A stretch of DNA of 49,579 nucleotides from Candidatus Peregrinibacteria bacterium CG1_02_54_53 (GCA_001872575.1 MNWP01000033.1:62249-111827), one strand, 5' to 3'. Shown: positions 1 through 9,715, counted from the stretch's first letter. Notes: a model not told the origin generated them from the sequence alone. Program-made: numbers and translations.

Positions 1-78
1 TCCTCTTCTGCGGGACTTCGGCGGGCAGGCCCACCTCGCTCCTCTTCTGCGGGACTTCGGCGGGTAGGCCCACCCTGC
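1..78. repeat. Two 39-bp tandem repeat units inside the kinase gene
   Basis: Bases 1-39 and 40-78 are two near-identical 39-bp units beginning TCCTCTTCTGCGGGACTTCG. They differ at a few positions near the unit end. The unit length is a multiple of three, so on the minus strand each copy adds 13 residues (GGPxRRSPAEEE-like) without breaking the frame. More copies may lie beyond the window edge. Confidence 0.85.
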
Positions 79-341
79 TCTTCTCCACTAGACCGGCGCG
101 CAACTTCTGCTTCAATTGTCTCGCGGATCTTCTTGCCCAATACTCCCGCGCCGTGTTCCTCACGCAGGCGGTTTCCCACGTTCTGCAGGTGGTCGCGCGT
201 GTGTTCAAGCCCCTGCTTGGTAGCCTCGTTTCGCACGGCATCCGAGAGTGAGACGTATGTGTAACCGCGTTGCTGCAGCATTTTGACCAGTTCACCTTTT
301 CCGCTGCCGAGGTAGCCGGTGAGTCCGACGATCTGTGGCAT
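1..341 (-). CDS. P-loop kinase-like protein (dephospho-CoA/nucleotide kinase-like), 3' end beyond window
   Basis: The protein starts MPQIVGLTGYLGSGKGELVK, a Walker A P-loop (GxxxxGKG) right at the N-terminus. It continues with SLSDAVRNEATKQGLEHTR and GNRLREEHGAGVLGKKI, which resemble the AAA_18-type nucleotide or dephospho-CoA kinase-like ATPases of archaea and CPR bacteria. It probably phosphorylates a small nucleotide-like substrate; the exact substrate cannot be told. The start ATG at 341 sits directly before the P-loop, as usual in this family. The last visible codons, from about residue 88, are an in-frame tandem repeat rich in Gly, Pro, Arg and Glu (see 1-78). That stretch is not expected of the family and looks like an insertion. 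The C-terminus lies outside the window. Confidence 0.7.
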   Translation of the reverse strand, partial: MPQIVGLTGYLGSGKGELVKMLQQRGYTYVSLSDAVRNEATKQGLEHTRDHLQNVGNRLREEHGAGVLGKKIRETIEAEVARRSSGEEQGGPTRRSPAEEERGGPARRSPAEE

Positions 342-386
342 GGAGCTTATCTAATGCTTCTTTTACCTTTCTGACAAGTACACATG

Positions 387-421
387 AAAAACTCTCGCCT
401 GCAATGGGTGAAACAGGCGAG
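387..421 (-). terminator. Rho-independent terminator of the 487-945 gene
   Basis: On the minus strand an 8-bp stem (CAGGCGAG paired with CTCGCCTG, positions 414-421 and 394-401) is followed two bases later by five Ts (387-391). An outer stem, TGTCAG/CTGACA at 425-430 and 371-376, could extend it. It lies 66 bases after the stop of the minus-strand gene ending at 487. Confidence 0.6.
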
Positions 422-486
422 GTGTGTCAGATTCATCTGCGCGATGGAGAGAATGGTTGGCCATCACCTTGGCCAGGCTTCACGGC

Positions 487-945
487 TTAGCAGAGTGCTA
501 CGCCGTGTTTCTCGAACATCTCATCGACGGAACTGCAGCCGAGATCCTCGGCCACTTCTTCGGCGCCGCCATCCCATGCCCATGGACTATTCGACATGGA
601 GGACGGAGGGATGGGGACCATGCGCACGTTCCGCGGAGTGCAGAAGCGCAGGGTCCCGTTCGAGACGACAGTAGCGTCAAGCTGGAGAAACGCAGCCCTA
701 TCGACCAACGGCAGGCCATTCGGGAAGTCCACGGGACAATCCGGAATGGAGCCCTCGCCGTGAGCCTTGACGGACTTGACCACAACCCGTGACGGGCAGA
801 AGTGAGCAACGGTTGCCCGACGTGTCGTTCCTGCGGGCGTGACACCAACGACGACGTTCGCCGTGACTTTCGAGCCATGGCGGATACCGGCTAGCTCAGC
901 TCGGTACTGTGCAGAGTGTGCTTGCGAGACAAGTACTTTCCGCAT
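487..945 (-). CDS. Hypothetical protein, 152 aa
   Basis: I do not recognise this protein. The start at 945 is chosen because a strong Shine-Dalgarno (AAGGAG) lies just upstream of ATG; the frame stays open further upstream but without a comparable site. The sequence begins MRKVLVSQAHSAQYRAELAG and has no obvious signal peptide or membrane helix. It has scattered cysteines and ends in an acidic segment (EEVAEDLGCSSVDEMFEKHG). It is one of only two genes here with a clear Shine-Dalgarno. A terminator follows it, so it is probably transcribed alone. Confidence 0.6.
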   Translation of the reverse strand: MRKVLVSQAHSAQYRAELAGIRHGSKVTANVVVGVTPAGTTRRATVAHFCPSRVVVKSVKAHGEGSIPDCPVDFPNGLPLVDRAAFLQLDATVVSNGTLRFCTPRNVRMVPIPPSSMSNSPWAWDGGAEEVAEDLGCSSVDEMFEKHGVALC

Positions 946-987
946 CTCAGATCTCCTTGCATTGTTGCGCAGATGTGAAAGGACACG

Positions 988-1001
988 GCGTATCAATACG
1001 C
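988..1001. promoter_or_regulatory. Perfect palindrome upstream of the 487-945 gene, possible operator
   Basis: GCGTAT-CA-ATACGC is a perfect 6-bp inverted repeat with a 2-base spacer, 43 bases before the ATG at 945. On the minus strand it overlaps a weak -10-like TATTGA that has TTGCAT 16 bases upstream. A repressor site is possible but unproven. Confidence 0.25.
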
Positions 1002-1042
1002 TAATTTGGCATTCATGCAAACAGATTTGATCGTTCCTTATT

Positions 1043-3421
1043 CTATCGCTTCAGAACTGCAATATAACTCTCTTCCATGAGATCATTTGCACGTGCCGTG
1101 ACGGTGATCTCGCCCGGTTCGGGTTTCCATTTCATGCGAAAATCCGGGGCTTTGGCCGTTCCCACTTTCTCGCCATCCACGTACCAGTCGATCGTTTGGA
1201 TATCGGAGGAAGCGTGAGCCTCGAAGATCACAAGTTCCTGGTTATCGGGAATGAGAGGATCTAAAAGGTAACTTTCGTTGGGTTGGGGATGGGTAATTTC
1301 CAGCCAGGAAGATTGGCGATTTGCCGGTTTTTCCATTGGCGATTGTGCTCCGCAGAGAGGGGATTCTTTCGTGGGAGGAGTGGGCCAGCCCTGTTCGCGC
1401 GCCCACTGTTCGACCTCCCTTGGAAACACAGCGAGCCCTTTTGGCTCAGTAAAAGTCTGATCACATTTTGTGTTCGCAAGAAGGCCGTTACGGGTGTCGA
1501 TCAGGAAGGATTGGTAGATGGAATCCGGTTCTGTTGGCTCTGTCCCTTCAATAAACCATTCCTCAATCATGTGTGGGCAGAGTGGGGTAGGGAGCAATCC
1601 CGAGAGTCGACAGACAGTTTTCTGCACCAATCCTGCGGGTCGCTCAAAAATACGCTCGGGAATGTTCTCGGTCGCGGCCAGCATGGCATCGTGGAATATC
1701 GGTCCTGCGCCCGTGATGCCCGAGGTGCCCTTCATGGGGCTGTTATCGGCATTGCCCACCCACACGCCCACGATGCGATCGGGCGAAAAGCCCACGGTCC
1801 AATTATCACGGGAGTTGCGGGTGGTGCCGGTTTTGGCGGCGACGGGGAAGTCGAAATTCAAGGGTCCGGATTCACCGAACTCTGCCAGGCGTGCCGTCGG
1901 GTCACTGAGAATATCGGTGATGAGCCAGGCCACTTTCGGATCGAGAATGTTTGTACCGTCCGACATGGAATCGGCAAGAAGCGTGCGTACCGGCAGTGTC
2001 TTGCCTCCGCGCGCGAAAATGCCGTACGCCTGGGCCAACTCCAATAGACGCACTTCGGCATCACCCAGCGTGAGGGCCAGACCGTAATGATCCGGTGTCT
2101 GCGTGAGCGTGCTCAGGCCGGCTGACCGCAGGAAGCCGAGGAGAACATCGATGCCCACTCGTTCCGCCACCCGGACGGCGGCAATGTTGTACGAGTTCGC
2201 CAGAGCCTCGCGGTACCGCACGAGGCCGTGCTCGAGGTAGTCGTAATTGCGGGGGGCGTAGGGCGTTCCCTCCTGTGTGAGAAACTGAACGAAGGTATCG
2301 GCGACGGTCGAGGCCGCGGTATCTCCGTGACTGAGGGCCAATGCGTAGGTGAAGGGCTTGAGGGCCGATCCCGGCTGGCGTGCGGCGAGGGCAACGTTTA
2401 CGGCGCCGTCGTGTTCCGTATCAAAGTAATCGGCAGATCCCACCATCGCCAGTACGTCACCGGTGTGCGCATCGAGCACGACCACCGCCGCCGAGGTGAC
2501 GTTCTTGTCTGCAAGCTCCTTCAGTTTGCGTTCAACAATCCGCTCCACCGCGGTCTGCAGGGTGAGATCGAGCGTCGTGCGAACGGCGGGGCCTGCAAGT
2601 TCTTGCATTCTTTCTGTGAGGAGCCACATTACGAAATGCGGTGCACGAATCTGTGTACGGTCCTCCGTGAGTGTCAGGGTTTCTCGGGCGGCTAGCTCGG
2701 CTTCATCCTGCGACAGAATATTGGTTTCGCGCATTGCGTTGAGAACGCGTTTCTGGCGCATGCGCGCGGCATCGAGATCCACAAACGGGTCGAGTGTCGA
2801 GGGTGCCTGTGGCAGACCTGCGAGCAGGGCGCATTGTGCCGTCGAAAGCTCGGCGACCGAAGTGCCGAAGTAGGTCTGCGCCGCGGCCGCCAAACCGTAT
2901 GATCGGTGCCCGAAGTATGCCTCGTTGAAATAGCGTTCGAGGATCTCATCCTTCGTAAGTGATTGTTCCAGCTTCAGCGCCAGCAGCGTCTCGAGAATCT
3001 TTATCGTAAACGTGCGCCGCTGCGCACCGAGCGTGATGCGCGCAAGCTGCTGTGTGAGCGTGGAGCCTCCCGAGACGGTGCGTCGTGCCGTGAGATTCTG
3101 CCACAGTGCGCGTGCTATGCCCTTCAGGCTGATGCCGGCGTGTCCGTAGAAATTTCGATCTTCAATGGCTACCAGCGCGGCGATGCAGGAATGCGGAATT
3201 TCGTGCAGAGATGTCCACCGCTGCGAACCGTGATGGGACTTTTGCACCTCGTAGAGCTCTTCACCGTTTCGATCGAGAATGCGTACGGAGGATGAGCCCC
3301 GATCGAGCAGGTGTGCAGGCAGGGGGATCACGATGATGATCGCGAGCGTGACGAGAGGAACGAGCCAGAGGAGATGGCGCTTTCGTAAACGCATGAAGAC
3401 GTGAGTGAGCTTCCGAGGCAT
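1043..3421 (-). CDS. pbpC: Penicillin-binding protein 1C (bifunctional transglycosylase/transpeptidase)
   Basis: This protein polymerises and cross-links peptidoglycan on the outer face of the cytoplasmic membrane. One membrane helix lies at about residues 17-34. The GT51 glycosyltransferase domain carries EDRNFYGH (catalytic Glu about 87) and GGSTLTQQ (118-125). The transpeptidase domain has all three motifs: SALK (Ser352), SYN (410-412) and KTG (530-532). A C-terminal BiPBP_C-like beta domain covers about 705-792, typical of PBP1C. At 792 residues it has the usual family length. Its ATG shares one base with the TAA of the upstream alpha-2-macroglobulin gene (TAATG), so the two are translationally coupled, matching the known pbpC/yfhM pairing. 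Confidence 0.95.
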   Translation of the reverse strand: MPRKLTHVFMRLRKRHLLWLVPLVTLAIIIVIPLPAHLLDRGSSSVRILDRNGEELYEVQKSHHGSQRWTSLHEIPHSCIAALVAIEDRNFYGHAGISLKGIARALWQNLTARRTVSGGSTLTQQLARITLGAQRRTFTIKILETLLALKLEQSLTKDEILERYFNEAYFGHRSYGLAAAAQTYFGTSVAELSTAQCALLAGLPQAPSTLDPFVDLDAARMRQKRVLNAMRETNILSQDEAELAARETLTLTEDRTQIRAPHFVMWLLTERMQELAGPAVRTTLDLTLQTAVERIVERKLKELADKNVTSAAVVVLDAHTGDVLAMVGSADYFDTEHDGAVNVALAARQPGSALKPFTYALALSHGDTAASTVADTFVQFLTQEGTPYAPRNYDYLEHGLVRYREALANSYNIAAVRVAERVGIDVLLGFLRSAGLSTLTQTPDHYGLALTLGDAEVRLLELAQAYGIFARGGKTLPVRTLLADSMSDGTNILDPKVAWLITDILSDPTARLAEFGESGPLNFDFPVAAKTGTTRNSRDNWTVGFSPDRIVGVWVGNADNSPMKGTSGITGAGPIFHDAMLAATENIPERIFERPAGLVQKTVCRLSGLLPTPLCPHMIEEWFIEGTEPTEPDSIYQSFLIDTRNGLLANTKCDQTFTEPKGLAVFPREVEQWAREQGWPTPPTKESPLCGAQSPMEKPANRQSSWLEITHPQPNESYLLDPLIPDNQELVIFEAHASSDIQTIDWYVDGEKVGTAKAPDFRMKWKPEPGEITVTARANDLMEESYIAVLKR

Positions 3422-6400
3422 TACTCCACAATCGTCACGAGCTTGCCGGAGGTCTGTCCGAAGACCTCGGGGAAGTACATTTCGAAGACGCGTGCAGGAC
3501 GCTCGTGGAACGTACCGGGGGTCGTGGCGCGCATGAGGTAGGTGAGCTGATAGACGCCGGCGGGGAGCTCATCGGCGAAAGCGAAGAACATGTCATCCCT
3601 CAGTTCCCGATGCGTGAATCGCCAGAGCCCGCTTTGCCAGTAGTTCTCGTCCCACATACGGGTGGTGTCGTCCGAAAGCAGGGTCTTCTGTGCCGTCTCG
3701 AGACTGACGTCCACAGGTTCGAAACCCGCGGGGAACGGGCTTTCCACCGCAACGAAGTGCCAATCCTGCGGCACGCTGATCGTGAGTGTTGCGCGGTAGG
3801 TATTGCCGACGGTCAGCGATTTCGAACTGCCTGCAATCGGTTCTATCGATCGGAGCACGCTGATGCCTTCTTCGGCAGGCGGAATCACATCCGTTGTCGA
3901 GAAGTACGAGAGTACGGCATCGTAGTATAAACGTCCGGTTCCTTCCTTGCCGATGCGTACCGTGCTCTCTTCGCCACGGAGCAGATCGTCGAGGGCGACG
4001 ACAACCTCGTTACGTGAAAGGACGTTTTGTTTCGTCACGTTCCAGTCGAGAATCTGCGTTCCATCCACCTGTACCCCGGCGGTGAATCGGGCATCAAGCT
4101 CTTTCGTTTGTTCCAGATACTCAATGAAGGCCAGCAAAGCCTGTACGGTGGACTGTGTCGTATCCCAGTGCCCGTCCCTGCGTGCGGCAAGAAGACTGCG
4201 TACCGTATTGGCGATGAGCGGGTTCGTCGGATCAATGCGTAGCATCGCCTGCAGCACGAGGGCCGATGTGCGGTCATTGGTCTGCATGAGTGCGCCGAAA
4301 CGATCGATGTCTTTCTCCTCAAAGTGTGTTCCGCGCCCGTCCACTTTTGCCGAACGCAGAATCTCGTTAAGAATGTCACGGGCCTTGGCCGAGGACTTGC
4401 TGCGTTCAAATGCCATGGCGAGCTGCGCTTTGGCGAAGAGGGGGAGCGTCTCGCGCTGCTCATCCAGGTTTGCAAGCAGGCTTGCATCCACGGTGCCCGT
4501 TTCGGCCAGAACAAAGAGGATCTGCGCACGGGTGGCGTCATCCAGCTTATCATGAGCATCCGAGGTGTGGAGTGCGGCATCGAGATACTGCCTGGTTCGG
4601 GCAATGGACGTTCCGTCCACGCTAAATCCGCTGTTGCGGATGAGTGACAGGGCGTGCAGTACGTACGCGCTGAGGGCCGGATAACTGCGGTTGCTTTCCT
4701 GCCAGTAGCCGTATCCTCCGTCACTGCGCTGGAAGGTGTAGAGACGTGTGAGTCCGGTGGTCACCCTATCGTTGAGAGTGCTCTTTTCGACAATGCGGAA
4801 TGCATCGAATCCCTGTAATCGTGTGAGAACGACGGCAGGGAGCACGCTCGAGAGCGTCTGCTCCGCACATCCGTAGGGATAGTGGGCGAGGAACGAAAGT
4901 CCACTCGGAAGGTACGTGGCGATGGAGGGAGAAACACTGATGGAGAGTGATCCGTCGCGCGCATCGTTCGCGGTCGGTACGAGGACTTTCTCCGTGACCA
5001 CATCTTCTGTGACACCGGTGGTGGCGACACTTTGCGGTGTTCCATAGTCCAGAACGGGGATCGATTCTTCCACTTCGTCGCGGGACGTTTCACCCACCTT
5101 CGCCGAAGCTTCGGTGGTCAAGTGTTGCGCAAGGAAGGTCATTGTCGCTTTGTCGGTGCGGGCAATGTTCACGGGGAACATCACCTTCGTCTGCGCTCCG
5201 GAGGCAATGGTGATTTGTTGAACTTGCGGTCCCGTGAGTGCGAAGCCGCTGCCGCTGAGTGAGACAGAGAACGTGGCGGACTCGTCAAGGAAATTGTGGA
5301 CGATGGCGCCCAGATTCACATGATCGCCGATTACGGCGAAACGCGGACGCACGGGGCGCACAATCACACGCTTCGTCTCAATGACGGTGTCTTCCGCTGC
5401 GCCGAAGGTCGAGGTGCTCGTATTGCCGATGGCGAGCAGGTGCCATGTGGTCAGATTATCGGGCAGCGTGAACGAAACTTCCGCTTCGCCGTTTGCTTGC
5501 GTGAGAATGGTCGGGTTCCAGTAGGCCGTGTCTTTGAAATTTCCGCGCTTTTTGGCTGCGAGATCTGCGCCACCGCCACCCTTCGAGCCCGGCTTGAAGC
5601 GGTCGATGAGGTACGTCAGCATCTCGGCAGTGAGCACGCCCAGCGGTCGCTGTCCGTAGAAGCGCTCGATGAGGTCGGGGAGTTCGAAGCCTGTGATCGC
5701 AAGAACACTCATATCGACGACTCCCAGAGAGAGCTCTGCCCGTACGGGTTTGCCTTGCCAGTCCGTCGCCGTGAGTTTCACAGTGACCTTCTCGCCGGGA
5801 AGGTATTTCTCTTGATCTGTCTGCACGTCGATCGTGAGACGCTTGCGCGTGGTTTCGATGGGGAGTTTGGCATATCCGATACGGAAGGCAGGCACTCCTG
5901 TATCAAGATTATTTTCATCAAATGTTTCGCCGATGCGCGGTTTGAGAATAACAACCGAAATGTACGCCGTTGGTGCGAGATCTTCGGTAATGGGCACCGA
6001 GATCTGCCGTGCGTTGCTCTCGATCGTGATTACCTTTCGCGTGATGATCTGCTCGCGCTCCACCGTCACGAGGGCTTTGACATTCTCGCCCTGAAAGGGC
6101 GATTGAATGAGGATCGTTGCCGTATCGCCGATGCGGTACTCGGGCTTGTCGGGTTTGAGGTCGATACGATTATTGTTGTCGTGCGGCCAGTTGACGTAGG
6201 TGCTGGACCACGCGAACAGGCTCGTCCCCGCTTTCGCCTCGCGACCATCATCATCCTTTACAATGGCCACAACACGGAATTCTCCGCCCTCATCGGGGCG
6301 TACCTTCGCCTTCGCCTTGCCGTTGCCGTCCGTTTGGGTCTTTACGGCGCGAATGAAGGTGTCTTCGGGCGTGTTGTCATAGTAGTACTCGCCGTCCACA

Positions 6401-9400
6401 CCTTTCTTCTTGATGGTGTTCCATTTGCGACTGTAGAGATTGAGGGTGACCTTCGTATTCGGCAGAAGTGAGCCATCGGGCTTGACCGTAATGACAGACA
6501 CCGTTGCATCGGTACCCGGCGTGACGACGTAATCTTCCATGCGAACCCCCACGTACGCATCGGCCTTGTGTACGGGTACCGAGACTCGATTGCTGACAAC
6601 CTGGTTATTCGGATCCGTGATATCCGCTTCAATGGTGAGAATCTGACTTACGGGCTTATTGGCGATTTGCGCCGGTACCCGAATATCGAGTTGCCCGGCG
6701 GCATTGAGATGCCCTTCGCCCTCGGCAAGCAGGTTCGTCTGACGCTCGCAGTTGATCCAGCACCACGCCTCTTCGAGACCGAAGGAGTACCAGCCTTCGC
6801 CAAGGCTACGGCCGGCAGGCCACTCGTCTCGCACCTTGTTGAAGAAGTAGTCGGTGGTTTGCGCGCGCCACTTCACCGCTGCACCATCCATGGGCGCGCC
6901 GAAGTAGTAGGCGCCTTCGATGATGGCTTGCACCGTGTCATCCTGAAAGTAATCCTCCTGCTTGGTCGTGAGGTCAACGCGGTATTCCGGCTTGCGATAG
7001 GCGAGAACCTCGAACGAGCCGAAGGCATCACCATAGGGGCTGTCTTGAAGCGAGGCGGTTATCTGGAAAGTGCCGAGGGGTGCTTTGGCATCGACGGGAA
7101 AGGCTCCGGCAAAGCTGCCGAACTCGGTGAGGGGCAGACTCGCATTCTGAACTTGATTGCCAGTCGCATCGGTGATCGTCACGGTGACCTTACGGTTGCT
7201 TGCGGGCACGGAGAGCACGCCGTCACGATTGCGTGAACGCAGGATCCCCTTGTAGTGCACGGTGTCGCCGGCGCGGTAGACGGGGCGTTCGGTGTACAGG
7301 TAGGCGTGGATACGCTCGGGGCGTTCCGTAGGATTCCAGAAATCCGTATACGTGCCGAACATGTCGGGACGAATGCCGTCGTGCCAGCGGCTGCCGACGA
7401 ACGCAAAATCATCCTTCGTCTCGGCCGTCACCCAGAATTCCGGTTCCCATTCATTCATCTCGGTGGCGAAGCGCTTCAGGTCAATGGGGGTCTCGAAGAA
7501 CCCTTCTGCATCGGTTTTGCCGGTGATCACTGTCTCGCCGTCGAGTGCATGAATGCCGATGCGTGCCCCTGCGACAGGCGCACCCGTGCGCAGATCCACC
7601 GCCCAGACAAGAGCGCGGTTGCCCGAGTACTTGAGGGTGAGAGTGGTGTTGGTGATGGCGAAGATCTGGGTGTGTTGCAGTTCTTTTTTGTCGTATCCCT
7701 CCTCATTCGGAGCACGCACCTTGAGTGCGTAAAGCCCCGAAGACAGTGGCTGTTTCGATTCTTTTTGCAAATCGAAGGCGTGCGTATCCCACATATTCTT
7801 CTTCGTCTGTGGGATGTACGACCACGACTGCAGCGGTGTAAGGTTGGCCGGGATGGCATTCCACGTCTGGTGTGTGCCGCGGAAAGCGAGGAAATCTTGC
7901 AGGTTCACCGACGAAAGCTCCACTTCCGCCCGTGTGATATTTACGGATTTCAGGTAGTAGACGGGAAGTTTCTCGCGCTCGAATATTCCGAATTCTCCTT
8001 TCGATTCAAATCGGAGTTCCGGCTGAAGCGCCTCTGTCGTAAAGGTGAAGCTCGTCGGTTCGGCGGGTGCCTGCCCGAAGGTATCGGTAATGCCCGTGCC
8101 GAGGAGAATCGTGTACTGGGTCGAGGGTGTGAGGGGAAGGTAAGCGCTGAGTTCGCGGTTATCCGCCCACGAGGCGAGGTGCCACGATGCCTCATTCCAC
8201 TTCTCAACGGCGGGTGTGATCGAAATTTGCCCCTTCAACGATTCTTCCAAGAGGGGATTACTCCACTGAAAAACAACGCGACCATACTCGAATGTCGATT
8301 TCTCGACTTTCAGCGGTCCCACGGTCGAGAAGTGCAGAGTAAAGCCTGTGCCGTTGCCCAGTGTTCCTTGCGCTCCTGTCATTCCGGGTGCGACCGAAAG
8401 TGCATAGGTTGAGGAGAATGCAAGCGGAACCGAAGGGGTGATGACGAGCGTTTTTTTGTCTGTAACGGATCGTTTTTCCACCTCGATGGTTCCGAACGAT
8501 ACGGAACGAATACCGACGTTTTCAGAAGCCGCGTTCTCTTGGGTGCGCACGAGAGAGAGAAATTCCTTCGCGGTAGCGGCATTCATTTCCTGATTGAACG
8601 TGAGCGAGAGTGTCGTGGTGGGTCCGGCGAAGGCAAAGTCTTCTTGCGGGTCACTCGAGACAACCTGCGGCCGTGCTGTTTCGAAAGTCCACGAAAAGTC
8701 CTCTTCGGTACTGTCACCGGAAACCGTGGGAATCCCGGCGGGAATGCTGACCGTGTAGCGCGTGCTCGGCGCGAGGCTTTTTTCAGGAATGAATTCCACG
8801 GCGACCGTCGAGAGCCAGCGCCACCGACCGGCCGTATCGGGTGCGATGCTGACGGGCCAGTGTGCGAGTCGCGTCTGTGCCGCTTCGCCTTGCACTTGCG
8901 TGAGCGGAATCATCGGACGATCGAAAATAATGGTGATTTTGGATGATGTCGATACATCCCGTGCGCCCACTTCAGGGATACGTGCGGCGATCTGAGGCGG
9001 GCCCGCAACGATGAAAGTGAAATCAAGATCCTGTCCAAGGGACGCGCCATCGGATTTCTGCGCCTGGCGATCGAGGCGGAAGATGAGAGTTTTGCCGCCG
9101 GGTAGGGGAGCGGACGGTTCGAAGATCAGTGTTTCGTTCTGCCACATCCAGGATCCGGTCATGGTGTTCGGTACGGCCATGTGCTCCTCTGTGCTTCGGT
9201 GATTCATGAGTGCGGGGAAGCTGAACTGCAGCGTGGATGCTGCAGATACGCGCTGGCGCAGGGCGAAATCCATCGTCGTCTGCCGACTGGGAATATGCAC
9301 GGTGCCCGTGACGAAGAGGGCAATGAGCGTGATCGTGACGATCAGAACGGTTGCAAGACCAATCGGTCGTCGGCTGATGGTGGCGGCAACGTACGCAAGG

Positions 9401-9450
9401 CGTTGGGAGGCAGACATGCTGAGGTGAGAAGAGAAGAGTTGAAAAACCAT
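3421..9450 (-). CDS. Bacterial alpha-2-macroglobulin (YfhM-like), thioester type
   Basis: This 2009-residue envelope protein is thought to trap attacking proteases, while its partner PBP1C repairs the wall. The N-terminal hydrophobic helix (about 32-50) is a signal anchor. Big_5/MG-type beta domains follow. A glycine-rich stretch, KGGGGADLAAKKRGNFKDTA, lies before the central A2M domain. The thioester motif PYGCAEQ is intact (Cys1528, Gln1531), followed by the alpha-helical complement-like domain and a C-terminal receptor-like beta domain. The first ATG at 9450 is preferred because CATACC lies six bases before it, as in other genes here; Met12 is an alternative. Around 6789-6825 there is a short GC-rich repeat-like sequence inside the frame. 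Confidence 0.93.
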   Translation of the reverse strand: MVFQLFSSHLSMSASQRLAYVAATISRRPIGLATVLIVTITLIALFVTGTVHIPSRQTTMDFALRQRVSAASTLQFSFPALMNHRSTEEHMAVPNTMTGSWMWQNETLIFEPSAPLPGGKTLIFRLDRQAQKSDGASLGQDLDFTFIVAGPPQIAARIPEVGARDVSTSSKITIIFDRPMIPLTQVQGEAAQTRLAHWPVSIAPDTAGRWRWLSTVAVEFIPEKSLAPSTRYTVSIPAGIPTVSGDSTEEDFSWTFETARPQVVSSDPQEDFAFAGPTTTLSLTFNQEMNAATAKEFLSLVRTQENAASENVGIRSVSFGTIEVEKRSVTDKKTLVITPSVPLAFSSTYALSVAPGMTGAQGTLGNGTGFTLHFSTVGPLKVEKSTFEYGRVVFQWSNPLLEESLKGQISITPAVEKWNEASWHLASWADNRELSAYLPLTPSTQYTILLGTGITDTFGQAPAEPTSFTFTTEALQPELRFESKGEFGIFEREKLPVYYLKSVNITRAEVELSSVNLQDFLAFRGTHQTWNAIPANLTPLQSWSYIPQTKKNMWDTHAFDLQKESKQPLSSGLYALKVRAPNEEGYDKKELQHTQIFAITNTTLTLKYSGNRALVWAVDLRTGAPVAGARIGIHALDGETVITGKTDAEGFFETPIDLKRFATEMNEWEPEFWVTAETKDDFAFVGSRWHDGIRPDMFGTYTDFWNPTERPERIHAYLYTERPVYRAGDTVHYKGILRSRNRDGVLSVPASNRKVTVTITDATGNQVQNASLPLTEFGSFAGAFPVDAKAPLGTFQITASLQDSPYGDAFGSFEVLAYRKPEYRVDLTTKQEDYFQDDTVQAIIEGAYYFGAPMDGAAVKWRAQTTDYFFNKVRDEWPAGRSLGEGWYSFGLEEAWCWINCERQTNLLAEGEGHLNAAGQLDIRVPAQIANKPVSQILTIEADITDPNNQVVSNRVSVPVHKADAYVGVRMEDYVVTPGTDATVSVITVKPDGSLLPNTKVTLNLYSRKWNTIKKKGVDGEYYYDNTPEDTFIRAVKTQTDGNGKAKAKVRPDEGGEFRVVAIVKDDDGREAKAGTSLFAWSSTYVNWPHDNNNRIDLKPDKPEYRIGDTATILIQSPFQGENVKALVTVEREQIITRKVITIESNARQISVPITEDLAPTAYISVVILKPRIGETFDENNLDTGVPAFRIGYAKLPIETTRKRLTIDVQTDQEKYLPGEKVTVKLTATDWQGKPVRAELSLGVVDMSVLAITGFELPDLIERFYGQRPLGVLTAEMLTYLIDRFKPGSKGGGGADLAAKKRGNFKDTAYWNPTILTQANGEAEVSFTLPDNLTTWHLLAIGNTSTSTFGAAEDTVIETKRVIVRPVRPRFAVIGDHVNLGAIVHNFLDESATFSVSLSGSGFALTGPQVQQITIASGAQTKVMFPVNIARTDKATMTFLAQHLTTEASAKVGETSRDEVEESIPVLDYGTPQSVATTGVTEDVVTEKVLVPTANDARDGSLSISVSPSIATYLPSGLSFLAHYPYGCAEQTLSSVLPAVVLTRLQGFDAFRIVEKSTLNDRVTTGLTRLYTFQRSDGGYGYWQESNRSYPALSAYVLHALSLIRNSGFSVDGTSIARTRQYLDAALHTSDAHDKLDDATRAQILFVLAETGTVDASLLANLDEQRETLPLFAKAQLAMAFERSKSSAKARDILNEILRSAKVDGRGTHFEEKDIDRFGALMQTNDRTSALVLQAMLRIDPTNPLIANTVRSLLAARRDGHWDTTQSTVQALLAFIEYLEQTKELDARFTAGVQVDGTQILDWNVTKQNVLSRNEVVVALDDLLRGEESTVRIGKEGTGRLYYDAVLSYFSTTDVIPPAEEGISVLRSIEPIAGSSKSLTVGNTYRATLTISVPQDWHFVAVESPFPAGFEPVDVSLETAQKTLLSDDTTRMWDENYWQSGLWRFTHRELRDDMFFAFADELPAGVYQLTYLMRATTPGTFHERPARVFEMYFPEVFGQTSGKLVTIVE

Positions 9451-9498
9451 GCTACTGGTATGCCCGAAGTTCTCTCAATGCGGAGTGTGTGTCTTACG

Positions 9499-9526
9499 TT
9501 GACTAATTGACAAATTAAGTTATATC
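9499..9526 (+). promoter_or_regulatory. Possible promoter for the 9716 gene
   Basis: TTGACT (9499-9504), a 16-base spacer and TATATC (9521-9526) form a plausible sigma70-type promoter in an AT-rich gap. It would give a leader of about 180 bases, in which I see no recognisable structure. The gap also has to hold the divergent promoter of the alpha-2-macroglobulin gene. Confidence 0.25.
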
Positions 9527-9715
9527 AGTAAGATGGGTTGGCTCAGAGGACATGTTTTCTGAGTATTGATCTTTGGCAGGCACAGCAGATTTTTTTGAAG
9601 TGAGGGCGACTCTCAGTGTCTTTCGTAAGATATTGGGAGTTGCTCTCGTCTTCGAAGAATAAGGATCACGAATGGTTCGTGATGAAGGTGAGATACATTC
9701 TTGAATGGAGTAAAC

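Noticed and set aside
384-792. Two overlapping plus-strand frames near the left edge
   Set aside because: They overlap the terminator and the minus-strand gene with a strong Shine-Dalgarno and lack protein-like composition.
5296-6471. 391-codon plus-strand open frame
   Set aside because: It is antisense to the alpha-2-macroglobulin gene, whose motifs and family match are clear; such shadow frames are common in GC-richer DNA.
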